From assembly GCA_021234535.1 (NCBI GenBank), contig CM037843.1, positions 16,833,911 to 16,897,910 of the forward strand: a DNA stretch of 64,000 bases, given 5' to 3'. This DNA is from Stichopus chloronotus (taxonomy: Eukaryota > Echinodermata > Holothuroidea > Aspidochirotida > Stichopodidae). Below the pieces are notes generated by a model, which worked only from the letters and a program-made list of their open reading frames with translations, did not search any database and was not told where the DNA came from. Every line of letters starts with the position of its first letter. Position 1 is the stretch's first letter. Positions 10,903-23,383 of this stretch are shown here, in pieces. The position numbers and the translations under genes are program-made.

Positions 10903-13900
10903 TCATGTCACAACCTCGGTGGGAGCATCATCGTCTTGTTGCATGAGTTTGCACTGGTCCATGAGATCCTAGAGCGGAGAAAAGAAAAATAAATTTCTTT
11001 GAAAACTGAGTCCAAACTTTGAATGTAGAATCAAAGTGACAAGATATATAAAAGAGGTGACAATGGACATTAAAAAATCCATGAGCACTTAACGATGCTT
11101 CTTAATGTGGGGAAAAATTTTACACTGATCTCCAGAAAAATGATAAAGTTGGCATGACCTCAGGCAATTGATGGTGCGATGATCAATAAATTGCATAACT
11201 TTGACACATCTTCTACAAACTATCAATGTAGAGCCAATGAAATAAATGACACTAAAACTGAACAGTGATACTACACGAAAGCCACTTTGAAAAATAGCTT
11301 TGAATAATTGAGGCGGACAACATTAACAGCAAGTTACACAATGCGATGCATTGTAAAAAAAAATAACAATTCAAAGCTGAAAAGCTAACGAACTTAATTT
11401 ACACAACAATCTGTCTCAACATACTTAAGTATCCAAGCATTGAACTTCACAGATACTTTTATCATATCAAGAGTCATAACGGGACTTCTGGATTGGCATC
11501 TACCCGATTGATGCATTACGTAAATTTACAGTACACAAACAACATCAAATGTGTCCTAATGTTCATAAATATCTTGAAACATTAATGAATAATCACCATT
11601 CAGAAAAAAGTAAACTGATCTTCTCCACAAACTCGGCCAACAGGTGAAGCAAGACCCATACCATGCCATCTTCTTCCCGATTATTAGCATGTTCATAATG
11701 CACCAGACAAAATTTAGTGTTGATGTCTCCTAAGCTCTTACATCTTTCAATGTAATAAAATATTATACTTCACTAGCTTCGCAATTTATTGCAATACACT
11801 GGGTGGAATCATACTAGATAAAAAAAAAATACTTGTAAACATGCTATCATAACTGCTTTCACTACCTTGTGACTGCAAAAAGTCTCGTTCTAAGAGACTG
11901 ACGGAGCCGCAACGAGCCTACCTTTCTCTCCGCATGGAAATGGACTCTATTCTCCCATAAATCTTAAACTGTATTTGATGCCTTCACCATTCTATCTTGT
12001 CTACATTCCCTCAATTGTGGTACTGCCCTCTTTTCCTTCCAGTGTGACAACAACCTGCATCACAATACTGTGAAGTCAGTTACATCAGCAGCAGAGCAGA
12101 CTGAATATTTTTCTACATGGAAGTTATTTTTACAGTTCAAAATTCTCACCTGAAATTTGCCTACGAGGGCCGTGTTCTTTGCAACACTGTCGTCTAAGTT
12201 TGTGATGAGGTTGTCCAATTTAGTCTGCGTGACCAGATACAAAAATGAGAAATAGGAAAGTCCCAGTACTCATGCAACATCACAAAGATATATGCGATGA
12301 TATGCTTCCAGATCACTGACCCCTAGCATGATGAAACTAAAGCAAGTTTATAATTGACGAGCAAATTGCTCGTGTCTACAGTGTGGGTGTATGGTGCCGT
12401 TCACGATGAACAAATTACACGTGTGCGATTATCGAACCAAATCTCATGAAGCAACATCAGGAAGTAGAATAAAAAGAAGCTTAATTTCACGAGTTTGAAG
12501 AATAAGGTGAAATCATACACAAGCAGATCTACTATGTTTGCTGATTACCATGGCTTTCACCTTCATGCTGCGACTGCGTGTTTATGGCACTTGTAATAGA
12601 AAGTCTATCATATAAGACAAAAATTAAATGAAATGCAATGATACTGCAAATCTTTTCACCAAATATAAAAGTTCTCTACATAAAGACATTTCAAGAGGTA
12701 CCTTCATTTCTCTTCGATTGTCTTCTAAATCTTCTCCTGGTAGCTTTGCAAAGGTAACTGAGGGACAAAAATATGAGCTACGAGTAACGAGTATTGTTTT
12801 GTCCCCATGGACCTCTTTTTGAAGAAGTTGATGTAATACAACTGCCATTATGTAACATTTATTACATAATAATACACACAAAGAAATATCACAGCTGAGA
12901 GGAAACTACCCACCATCGAGGTAATTCAATTAATACAAACAATATATCAAGAAATCAACAGAACTCTGCAAACTTTAACTCTAAACAGAACATAAAAGTT
13001 TCATTTTTTATGAGTTTTATTGTCTTTATTTGTTTTTAGTTCGAATGCTGCCAGTCAGTTATCAGGCCTTCCAAAAAAAGAAAAAGAAAAAAAGATCCAA
13101 TTACTGTACAAAGTGCTCTACTCCCTGAGTGTCAAAAGATACAAGCTACATAGATTTGTTATAGTACAAGTCAATCTTCAATTTTCCCCTGAGCTTCAAA
13201 AGCACAGCTTAATGGACATCTCATAGAACAAGAGAATCCATAGATATTAGAGAACGGTGACAACAAATACGATGCATTGATATATTTTAAAGTATCAGAG
13301 ACTGATTTCAGAATTTTGTAGTATACATCTAAGACAGAGAAGTTATCTAATAGTATGCCATGTTCTTTGCAGGGCTTTCAGTATCCAATTATTTAAAAAT
13401 TGAGTTTAATCCTCAAGGACACACATACTGGGATCGATGCCGAGTTTTTCCATCTCTCTTTCAAAGACCTCTCTGTGAAGCAAATAATGAAGAAAAACAA
13501 ATAGAGTATGAGATACTGTGAAGAGAACAAATTAGAGCAAATGTTGCATTTCAGTAATATAGTAACATATTCTGAAGATTTTCTTTCATAAAATAAATTG
13601 AATTTAACAGGTACTTGTTGTAACTTGTTAAAGCATCTTTATAATATCAATTCATAGACTTCAGGTCTTCCAAACAAAGATAACAGATGATGTATTGCTA
13701 GCAGCGGCATAGCCGGGATTTCTTAAGCAGTAGGGATGGGCCGGGGGGTCACAAACATCTCATTAGTGGCATTTTTTTTCAATTCTCTTCCTTTCTATAG
13801 GAATAATATATGAAACTAGTTTCCAAACTTTCCCAAGGCACCGGGAGGGAACAACTTTGTAGGAGGGACACAGCGTCCCTGCTCCAGTCATAATGTAGCC

Positions 13901-16900
13901 ATGACACCGATCAATAACAGCAACACTGTCTGAAGAAACAAACATGTCACAAGACGACATAATCATCATCTGACATAATCAAATTAAGATGAACAGCTCC
14001 ATTTATAGCTATTATATATAGTTGTTATATTTTATCAAGCAAAAAAGCAAGGTCTTTAATTATGTTTGCATAAAGTGTAACTGAAGTAAAAAAAAATTAA
14101 ACAACATAGTGTAACATCCACCTTACATTACGTTCCTGAACTGAAAGATAAAATGTTGAAGCTAATTTACTCAATTCAGATATAGTAGATTGCAAAATAA
14201 TTTGTGATGTCATTCTTGTACTGAATGAAGCTCAAATTACTTTCTTCCTTTTTTTGTTTTCAAAAGCTGTTGCACCTTGTCTCCAACTAAGAACACTGTC
14301 TTACTGTTATGTGACTTGATTATACAAGCCATTTTCATACATCATGCTGTTTACGAAAACAGTAAAACTTTTCAGGGATTATATAAACATTTTCATTTCA
14401 AAAGGAAACAGAAGCACAAAATGTAGAGTTGTACAGAAAGTACAATACAAACTATTGCTAAATGAATTCAGATTAGGTGAATATCTTTCAACAATTTACA
14501 TCCTAGCAATGAAACAAGCTATGATGCTCGAAGTTGGAGGAATGTGACTTTTTTCCAACCTCTGAAATATATTTTCATGTAACTGTAGACAATAGGTACA
14601 CTCTAAAGGAGGATAGGCAGTTGTCCAATTACATTTTACATGACTTTTTGCACATTCTTCCTTCAAATTGGGTATAAGCATCTGTTTAATAGATATGTGA
14701 TAAAAAATAATTTGCAAGTGGCAAACTCTGCCAGAAAATGCCCCAATAGTGAGAGAGAGAAAAAAAAATGTTCAGTTTTTAATTTTGCTTATGTTGATGT
14801 CCCATAGATCATAATACATCATAAGTATATGTTTTATGCCTCTCCCTAGCTACCCAGATGTTCTAGTGTTGGTTCAAGGTCATCAATGTCTGCCTGCAGA
14901 GTTTAGGTAAATACTGACAACCTTCGACCGAAGAGCATTCCTTATTCAAAGTAGGAGAGGCATAAAACACTTGCTCTTGAATATTAGCTATGCAGTATGG
15001 GATGTAAATGGAAGCAAACTTAAAAAAATATTAACATTCTTTTTCCCTTTGTCTGGGCAATTTCTGACAGAATTTTGCATTTTGGCAATTTATTTCTTTA
15101 CAAATGTGAATAAACTGTTTAAGTACATATGACATGAAAAACACATGGTGGAGTATTAACCAAACTTATCATTAAAAATGTTGAAAAAAGACACAATTTT
15201 CATGAAAATCCATCAAACATTGAACATTTTACAAATTTTTCTCTTGCAATTGCATCATGAATAAACATAAGTCAAATATGCAAATTTGTGATGTCCAGAG
15301 AAGGGCTCATCTGGTATGCCCTATGTCAGCCTTTGTTTGCTTAACCTTTATTTCAAGGACAACTGATAACCTTACATGCCCTGAGGGTTTTATAGCCATA
15401 CTGCCTTCTTTAGAAATACTGATATCACTCAACAATGTGAAATCCATCAATTAAGAGATAAAATGTAAAGGTCTAACAAAAGAAATGCTGACACGGTGCA
15501 ACACCCTACATCATCTGTTTTGAAGTTTTGTCAAATTTGAAAAGCCATATCTCAAAAACGGTGATAGACAGAATCACAGTTCCAAAGGATTATCACTCAG
15601 GATTTTGCTCTGAAACTTCTAAGTGAAACTCTTTTCTAGATGCATGTCACTTGGTCTTTAAGGAAGTATGCTTATGACCAAATCTAGAGGAAGAGAGTGC
15701 ACAAAGTTATGTAAAATGTATGTCACAACTCACAACTAACTATCCTCCTTTAATCTCCTGCTAAAAATGAAAACTATCTGACAGGAAATACAGAGACGGT
15801 TTCAGAAAGCAAAATATTTGGTTACTTGACAGTTGATGAAAGTAATTACAGTGACAAGCTAATAAACCAAAAGTGAAATGTGTAGAAGAGAGCAGAATAT
15901 CAACTTACATTTTTCTCTTCAAGTCAGCATTCGTTCCTCCTAACTTTTCAGAAATATCTGCCACGGCTTCTAAAGAAACAAAATTATCGAGAGGAAACTA
16001 CCAGCAAATACATGTAAAGCATGTGGGCTACAGAAAATTGATGCTGAACAAATAAAAAAGAGTCAAAGTAATGTATGAATTGAAACCATGCTGAAATGGA
16101 AGGCTTTCATAGAGACCTCAAAAAAAATAATTGTGAATGCCACCTTTTGGAAATTCCCTTCATGTAACATTCTACTAAGGCAATTATAGCCACATTCAAG
16201 CTTCTGGTAATTATCCTACTTTTATCAGAAGTATAGCAGAACAGAAAAATGATACACGTATCATTGTACCGTATGACCTGAAAGTTTGAACCTGACTTGT
16301 AAAGTCATTGAGACAAACTTGCTTGAAAGTTCAGTTTTCATTTACAACACATACATGTGCACTGTTCTTCCATAAATGAAGTCAAAACTGCATATTATGA
16401 GTATTAGCATGCTGCAATGAGTAACGGTTGGTAAACCCTTTGTCGTTAACAGTCCACAAACAACCCAACATTTAGTCGTGACGATGTGTTGCATTGAATT
16501 TTGTGGAATAGCTTAGACACAGTCCCAATCTACGTTTCACTCACCTTTGTGCATTTTATCCTCTTGACTCAAGTGATCTCTGAGCTCCTGGTTTTCTTTT
16601 TCTAGGCGTTTTCTTGCAGCCTGAAAATGAAACAAAGTGACTCACCTTGCAGAATTAAAGCAAAAGCATCATGCAATGATTCAGATATTGGTAAATGACA
16701 TCAAGGAAACCTTTACCAAATAGTTGATATTTTATAGAGTTGTGACTATGAAACAAATCACAGGAAACTATGTAAAAAAATTTCAGTGACAACTAAAAGG
16801 GCTCTTAAATGAAAGAGCCTATATTTTCACTGCAGAGACTTCCAACCCCACTCCAACATCTTGTTCATAACTTGAGATATTACTGTTTGAAGGACTCTGG

Positions 16901-18072
16901 TCAAGAAAGATTTCCAGATTCCTCAATGTTACAAAATGTTATGTAACACAGGCAAATTACTGCAAAAAGTCTTTGTTGTTCAGGGAATAATCTATAATTC
17001 AGTATCACATCACAATTGCTACCCAACAGGCCAAACTGGTACACAAATGAAAAAAAAGAAGCACTTTTTAAATGCCTGACCTTTGCATTTCCACCAATAG
17101 TTTTCCCAAAGACCTCAAAAAGCCACCAAACTGCTAAACAAACTTTGAACACAATATGGACTATTTCCTGTTGTACTTTAAAAGTGAACTGTATATTTAA
17201 CCGAACCTTGACATTTGATACAAATGAAAAATCAGATTGGGTTAATAGTAGATTCAAAGTTTGGTGTAAGTGTGGCTGGTGTGACATCACAGATTACCCA
17301 TGATGCAAAAGACATTGTTGTGAAATTCACAGCTCCCCCAAAAATATGCAATTGAGATCTATTGATTACTCACTTTAGCGTTGTGTAGTTGTGACTGCTG
17401 TCTGCTCAGTTTGTTTTGAAGCTCGCCATGTTCCTTCAAAATATCTGCAAAGTCACTTTTGAGTTGCTTGTAGCTGTAAAATGCAAAGATGTTAATTAAA
17501 AAAAACATGCATACTGTACATACAATGGATAAATATATAACCTCTGAAGTTTTTCACTTGACATTGACTTAGTAAAAATAACACATCCTTCATGCTACAT
17601 CCATTAGGAGGGAAATTGGTGGCCACATTTAAAACAACATCTATAACTGACATGTATGTCCCACGATAACCATTATGAGTATTGACTTGGGGATGGTTTT
17701 CAAGCTCACATTATACCCTTAAAAAATGTTTTTAATCCCTAACTTAAAAAGATTTTCTGTGACCATGAAGTTTCACATGCAGCAGCCACACAGATTTATT
17801 TCGGTATCTTTGCAGCCAATCTCAACTGGAGTGTCAGCAAGAAGTTTCCAAATTCGTTGATGGATATGTTTGATTATCCCGCTGACCATTTTGTGAGAGA
17901 GAAACACATTTCCTACAGCATTTACTGCACTGTCACAATTTATCTGGAATGATTTATGGATGTACAGTATAAGTCCTTATATTTCTTGATGAATCAACTT
18001 TCTCTAATTCACGTATAAATACCTTGTGGTTTTCTCTGTACTTGCAAATACATTTCGATGTCCTGATGCCAT
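10903..18072 (-). CDS. Small coiled-coil-like protein, ~175 aa, eight exons, family not recognised
   Basis: Eight exons on the minus strand join in phase, in transcript order: 18072-18023, 17473-17374, 16620-16545, 15969-15909, 13472-13429, 12757-12702, 12224-12150 and 10968-10903. Borders are GT-AG. The start is the ATG at 18072-18070 (context GAAAATGG); an in-frame stop lies upstream if the leader is continuous. The stop TGA is at 10905-10903. The product starts MASGHRNVFASTEKTTS and ends DDDAPTEVVT. The middle is rich in Lys, Glu, Gln, Leu and Arg with long helix-prone runs (LQNKLSRQQSQLHNAK, RKRLEKENQELRDHL, EVFEREMEKLGIDP, EMKTKLDNLITNLDD). There is no signal peptide or membrane segment. 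I infer a soluble coiled-coil protein, possibly cytoskeletal or a scaffold subunit. I do not recognise the family and give no symbol. Confidence 0.82.
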
Positions 18073-18724
18073 TTTCAAAGTCAATGTAAGTTCAATCGTT
18101 TGATGGCTTGGACTTCACAATCTGGTGCTCTTGAGATGGAAACAACAATAGAAAATAAACTACACATATTCTTGATTACAAGCCTAGCTACATGCATTTG
18201 TTGTTAGCAGTACATCAAAGCACATATGACAACTAGATGATACAATAACAATATGCAAAAAGGTAAGCAGCATGTGCTCTGTTTAACTGCACCACCATCA
18301 GTTGGTGCAGAGCATACTGTACAAGAATGTTTGGCTTTGAACCCCCCTCCCCCAGCTTCCACTTCCAGATGGCCAGAAATGGCACTTCCTGGGTGGTCTG
18401 GCTTCATGTTCCCAGTCTTTAAATAAAGATCTCATGTCTGCAATTTCACAATGAGGAAAAAATAAAAAAATAGTAAGACATATCAGACAGGTTAAGATGA
18501 TACAACAATTGTAATTAAGTTATGCATTCCTCCATTTATTTCTGAAGCACCTGAGAAATATTGGAAAGTGAATATACTTCCCCCTCCCCATAATGTTCTG
18601 CTTAATCTGGCATAAACAGACTTGAAGGAAATTGTAATGGGAAACTGTAATGGCTCCATCAGGGTCATATGTTTTCTCTACATAGACTCCATCATTGATT
18701 GGCACGTAGCACAGCAAGTAAAGT

Positions 18725-18920
18725 TTTGATAAAAATACCTCTCAGATTGCAGGAAATGGCACTTCCCAGTCTCTCCGGCCTTGTTGAATTCAAGTTTCTT
18801 TAGTTTTAGAACACAAGTTAGGAAATTTACAATTCCACTAACAATACTGTAATTACTTTTAACTTCAGGTTCCAAAAAGTGGGGAAGGGATGCAAATGTA
18901 TCAGTGTCACCTCCTCTCCA
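18725..18920. repeat. Dispersed repeat family R2, copy 2
   Basis: It shares 'tacctctcagattgcagg', 'aaatgg', 'acaagttaggaaattt' and a 'gggaagggatgcaaatg' tail with 2215-2480, in the same order and orientation. Noncoding. Confidence 0.6.
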
Positions 18921-19019
18921 AATGTGGATGGGACATACAGTATCCCTGTGTCTCTCAGATCAATGCCCATGGTAACTAAGGTGATTCTCTGGGTTCCTGT
19001 GACTACCCCCTAGCCTTAT

Positions 19020-19780
19020 TGTGAAAATTGAAAATATAAATATATTCTTATACAGTGTTTTAATGCATTTAGAAGGTTTTTCCTATTTGACCCCAAAATG
19101 ACCTATCACCCCCACCAAAAACAATATAAGCTATTTGCACTCAATAAGGTACACCCCCTAAACAAATATGACAATTGTGCAAGTTGACCTTCTTGAGAAA
19201 TTGTGTTTACATGGCTTTCACTTTTTGACCCCTGCAGACCCCCAAATGACCTTCAACCTGCACCAAAAACAATACAATTCTTGTATGCAATAAGATACAC
19301 CACACAAACTAAAGATGAGATTCGTACACCTTTTCCTTGTTGAGATATTGTATTAACAAGGTTTTCACTGTTTCACCCCTGTTGATCTCTACCAAAAACA
19401 TTAGGCTGCTTTTGCTCTATAAGGTACATGCACTTACCAGATACGACATATGTGCAAGCTTCTCTTTCTGAGATATAGTGTATACAAGGTTTTCACTATA
19501 TGACCCCTATTGACCCCAAATGACTTTGATCTCCACCAAAGCAACAGGCTTCTTGTCCTTAATAAGATACACCGATATGTCAAATATGAAATCTGCACTA
19601 GATTCCCTTCTTGAGATATCTTGCTTACAAGGCTTTCACCATTTGATTCCTATTTACCCCAAATGAACTTTGACCTCCACCAAAAACAATTAGGTTTCTT
19701 TCACTCAATATGGTACACTCACACACCACATACAGGATCTGCAAAAGCTACCCTTCTTGAGATATTGTATCTAGAAGGTA
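19020..19780. repeat. ~145-bp-period minisatellite with degenerate 'tgacctccacc' units
   Basis: Five or so units carry the ordered words 'gacccc.aaatgac.tt.gacctccaccaaa', 'aacaatag', 'ctcaata.g.tacac', 'cttcttgagatattgtgttnacaag' and 'ttttcac'. The same family forms arrays at 44580-46130 and 62755-63230. Here the receptor-like half-sites are mostly decayed (e.g. 'aatgaactttgacctcc'). Confidence 0.8.
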
Positions 19781-22259
19781 GACATCACGAATATACAGCC
19801 ACACACATATACACGCTTACATACGCATGAGTACAAAGGATGTACGATTTCATTGACGCCAAAACAAAAGAAATTTTTCCTTCCAACTTTCCAAACAATT
19901 TTGGAGCACAGGGCCTTTTTTTCTCTTTCACAACAGCCTGAAGGGCCTGTTGGCAGCTGGGCAAACTATTTTGATGTATCTCATCACTAAGTGAAACAAC
20001 ATCGCTGAAGACCCAGAGAGATGATTCTGCAGTCAGGATGGGCAAGATATTTTCTGAGCACTTTTTCTATGTATGGCCTTAACACCATTGTCAATTAGTA
20101 CAGTTTACAAATGGAAGTGCGCTCCCTCACATTAAACAAGTTACAATCCACATTGACAAGACCCACAAAGGTTTTGAAGGTTTCTGGGCCTAAGTTTGAT
20201 GATTTCCACTAGCAAGTCTCCATAATGGAAAGTTGGAAATTTCCATGACAAATTTTACATGCAGTTGAAATTGTTGATAGTCCAGTAGGCCATAGCCGGA
20301 TTCAACAAACCGCCAGCATGGCAGTGGGGTGTAAGGAGAGGGGGTGTCTCCTTGTTTTTTTTTTTTTATTGAGGATAGAACATTAAAAAGTAAGATGTTT
20401 ACATGTACAGTATCGAGAGGAACATTGACATGCACTTCCATACAAATGCAATGTTGAGTAACTTGTATCTGCTAAAGGAAGAGAGATATACACACTTTGT
20501 AATTCCATATTTGTAAAACTGTACCAAAGAAATACCTTAGCCAGTCAATTAAGGCTTTGTACCATTATCCAAATTAAAGATATTGGTATCTAAAAATGGC
20601 CCAAATCATATTTTTGGCATTGCAAATGCTCATTTGGGTGTTGGACCAACTTTTATAAGCCATAACTTGTAAACTGCTCGGAATTTTTACCTAATTTTTT
20701 CAGTGTGTTCCAAGCACTAATAGAGGTTTGTTTGAGACAAATTTCAACAAAATCTGAGACAGTGCCCAGCCATGATTTTTGGAAACTTGTTGAGTTGACA
20801 GAGAATGAGCCAGTTCAAATTTTTATGATAATCTGATTTCCAACGTTGGTCAATTTTGATCAAATTTGCCTTTGTGCTACTATAAACTGTTTTACCTTTT
20901 TTAAGAAATGAAGAGCTGTCAACTCTCAGTCTCTCACACATTCTACACCACAGTGATGCATTTCGGTGCAATATCTCACTCTCATGATGAAACTTCAGTT
21001 TCTCATGCAATGTCTCATTATGGTGCAAGTTCTGCAAAACAGATTCCACTCATAATGCAAACCAGATGTGTTGAATGTCACTTAAATGCCAACAGTCACT
21101 GTACCTGTGCCAATTCCTTTTCAACTGTTTGTGAACTTAGGATGGTGAGAGACTAGTACAGTAGTTTAGTAAGTATATCTTAGCCAAACATAATTGTCCA
21201 CTGTACAATTGTCCACACATCATTTATTTACCATGATTTTCATCAGGTGCCACCTCCCTATTTTAGATGGTCAGCGATGCATGTCGCCGTTGCGATACAG
21301 TCCTCAAAATTTTCAGTTTCCATAGCCTAGTTTAATACCCTGTACTGTAACATTGTACTGTATGGCCTATTTAAAACATGAACAAAATGTTTCCTTAAAA
21401 ATTTTCAGGAATATGAAAAATCTGAATATTCTGAGCTTGCACAGTGCAGTGGTGGGGGCAAAGGCAGACATTTAAAATTTGAATTTGAAGGCCAACTAAC
21501 AAACATGTATTGCCTATAGGCCTACGTGGGCCTGAAGGGGTGATAGCACTGATACTATTGGCCACTGAAGTGGTGTAGTACAACACTGTCAATTAAGAAT
21601 AAGAGCCCACTGTAGGCTACTCCTAAGTCCTATTCCTAACGTAAGCTCGACGTACAGAGCTTATGGCGGAATCTCGCTAAGTAAGTTCGGGAATTATCAA
21701 CCTCTGCCACCTTAGGATACCGTATACCTGATTTTATCGTATCCACGAGCGCTCCTAAATAAGCAATTAAAAACATAGAATTGGTAGCAAACAAATCAGA
21801 AAGTCGTTGGTAACAACAGCAACTGAGTCAGGATAAGGGTAAATTTAGAATCTGTGCCCGGAAGTGACGTACAAGGTATCAGACAACTAAAACAGTTGTT
21901 ATAGGGTGATCATACCACTGAGGTAAATATACCCCAATGGGTCACACATAATTACCGCGTTATCAATTCCTGTGATTTTCAAATACTTGAACAGCTCCGC
22001 TCAAATGTTACTTTAAACTAGGGGAATTAATATTCTGCCTGTTGTATATATCTTTTACAACAATTTCTGTATACTCAAATGAATTTCAATAAAATAGTAT
22101 AAATTTAATTTAAATATTTTTGAAAACTTCATTAAAGGACAAATACAGCTGTACTACAACTTAAATTAGTAGAAATTAATATTAACATCCCTTACGACTG
22201 AAATGGTGATAGCTCAATTCCCACCTGAGTATCAACTGTGATAATGCAAACGTCCCGCA

Positions 22260-22500
22260 AAGACAGGCTTTGATTTTAGTCAATATTTGATGATATAACC
22301 AATTTTTTGATGAAACCATTATTTATTTGATGATATCACCAATTATGTGATGATATCACTAATTTCATTTAATGAGATAGCCTATGCAACTGTTTCATGA
22401 TATCATCAAATATGATGATATCAACAAATCATTTGTTGACGTGGTATTTGTTCAAGTTCTATCACTAAGTCAATTGGAGGTATCACCAATTGGGTACTCA
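22260..22500. repeat. Degenerate tandem array, 'tgatgatatcaccaat' units
   Basis: Roughly 10 imperfect copies of a 16-20 bp AT-rich unit centred on the palindromic word 'gatatc'. One stretch is inverted (22398-22430, 'tgatatcatcaaatatgatgatatca'-type, potential hairpin). No coding capacity. Confidence 0.6.
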
Positions 22501-22954
22501 CCAACAACCAACCGTAACGCTGTTGTAAACAGTTTGCCGTCGTTTGGACTCCAGCTCTTTTGTGGTCCGGGTCCAATCGGATGAATTAAGGTTAGTTAGT
22601 GATTGAGGGAAGTACTACATCGGACCTACCGTGTTCTAAGTAGGGAACATTTTTTGCGACTGAAAACCACGTCAGATCACTAGTGGCAGAGTTACGGGGA
22701 AGTGGTGGCAGGGATCAAGTTGTCCTTCCTTGGGAAATTTTGGGGGGAGATAATATTCCTTTTCCATAGGCTATCTATATATAAGTTTTTCATAGGATTA
22801 GAAATAAATTGTTAGACCTTTCCCATGCAGATTGTTTTTCTTTTACCCAGATTTCGTAGCGTGTCACTGTGCCATGAAGTACGTCTGATGAGCCGCGTCA
22901 CTAAGAAAATACCCACCTCGCTGCATCAGGTTGAAGTAAATGCCCTGTTGTTAG

Positions 22955-23383
22955 TATATGATGCTTACCAGTCAAAACGTACCTTTACCAAAACGTCCCC
23001 GTACCAAAACGTCCCCGTATGACTAATGCGACTGAGGAATTGTGAACGTAATTGGCCTTAATTTATCTGACCACAATCAGGCTTAGGCATATACCAACTA
23101 TGCCCTGTAAAGAAATTCACGTATCCATTTAATAACAATCAACTTAACAGCAACCATATATAGCCTACATTGATTACTGAATTTCTACGGCGTATCGATT
23201 TAATTGATCTATAGCCAATTATTCCACTTGAATAGGTTATTCGTCAATCCGTTGACCTACCATTTTCAAATTCCTATCACTTTCCGTGTTTGATTATCCT
23301 ATGCGGGGACGTTTTAACTTAACATATATAATACCACGGGGACGTTTTGGTAAAGGGACGTTTTAACTGGAATCCTATATGAT
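22955..23383. mobile_element. 413-bp MITE with perfect 8-bp TSD and ~45-bp inverted ends
   Basis: The element runs 22963-23375 between identical 8-bp direct repeats 'tatatgat' (22955-22962, 23376-23383). Its ends are inverted copies: the left end contains 'ccagtcaaaacgtacc' then 'tttaccaaaacgtccccgt'. The right end read on the minus strand contains 'ccagttaaaacgtccc' then 'tttaccaaaacgtccccgt'. The left end has an extra tandem 'accaaaacgtccccgt'. The interior (about 310 bp) is AT-rich with no frame, so the element is non-autonomous. TSD length fits hAT or another 8-bp-TSD superfamily. Confidence 0.9.

Larger units (their letters stand above)
18073..22954. other. Upstream flank of the coiled-coil gene: repeats, no further exon supported
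   Basis: A 5' UTR exon or promoter of the minus-strand gene must lie here, but I cannot place it. Content includes R2 repeat fragments (18340-18450, 18725-18920), the 'tgacctccacc' minisatellite (19020-19780) and a degenerate 'tgatgatatcaccaat' array (22260-22500). Frames such as 20744-21049 look accidental. Confidence 0.4.

Noticed and set aside
13698..13715. 'cagcggcatagccggg', resembling a hAT-type left end
   Set aside because: No inverted partner was found within the next few kilobases; a single end-like word is weak evidence.
16901..17290. 129-codon minus-strand open frame between two exons of the coiled-coil gene
   Set aside because: It lies wholly in an intron whose flanking exons join in phase without it, and its composition (Phe, Val, Cys-rich) looks like translated AT-rich DNA.
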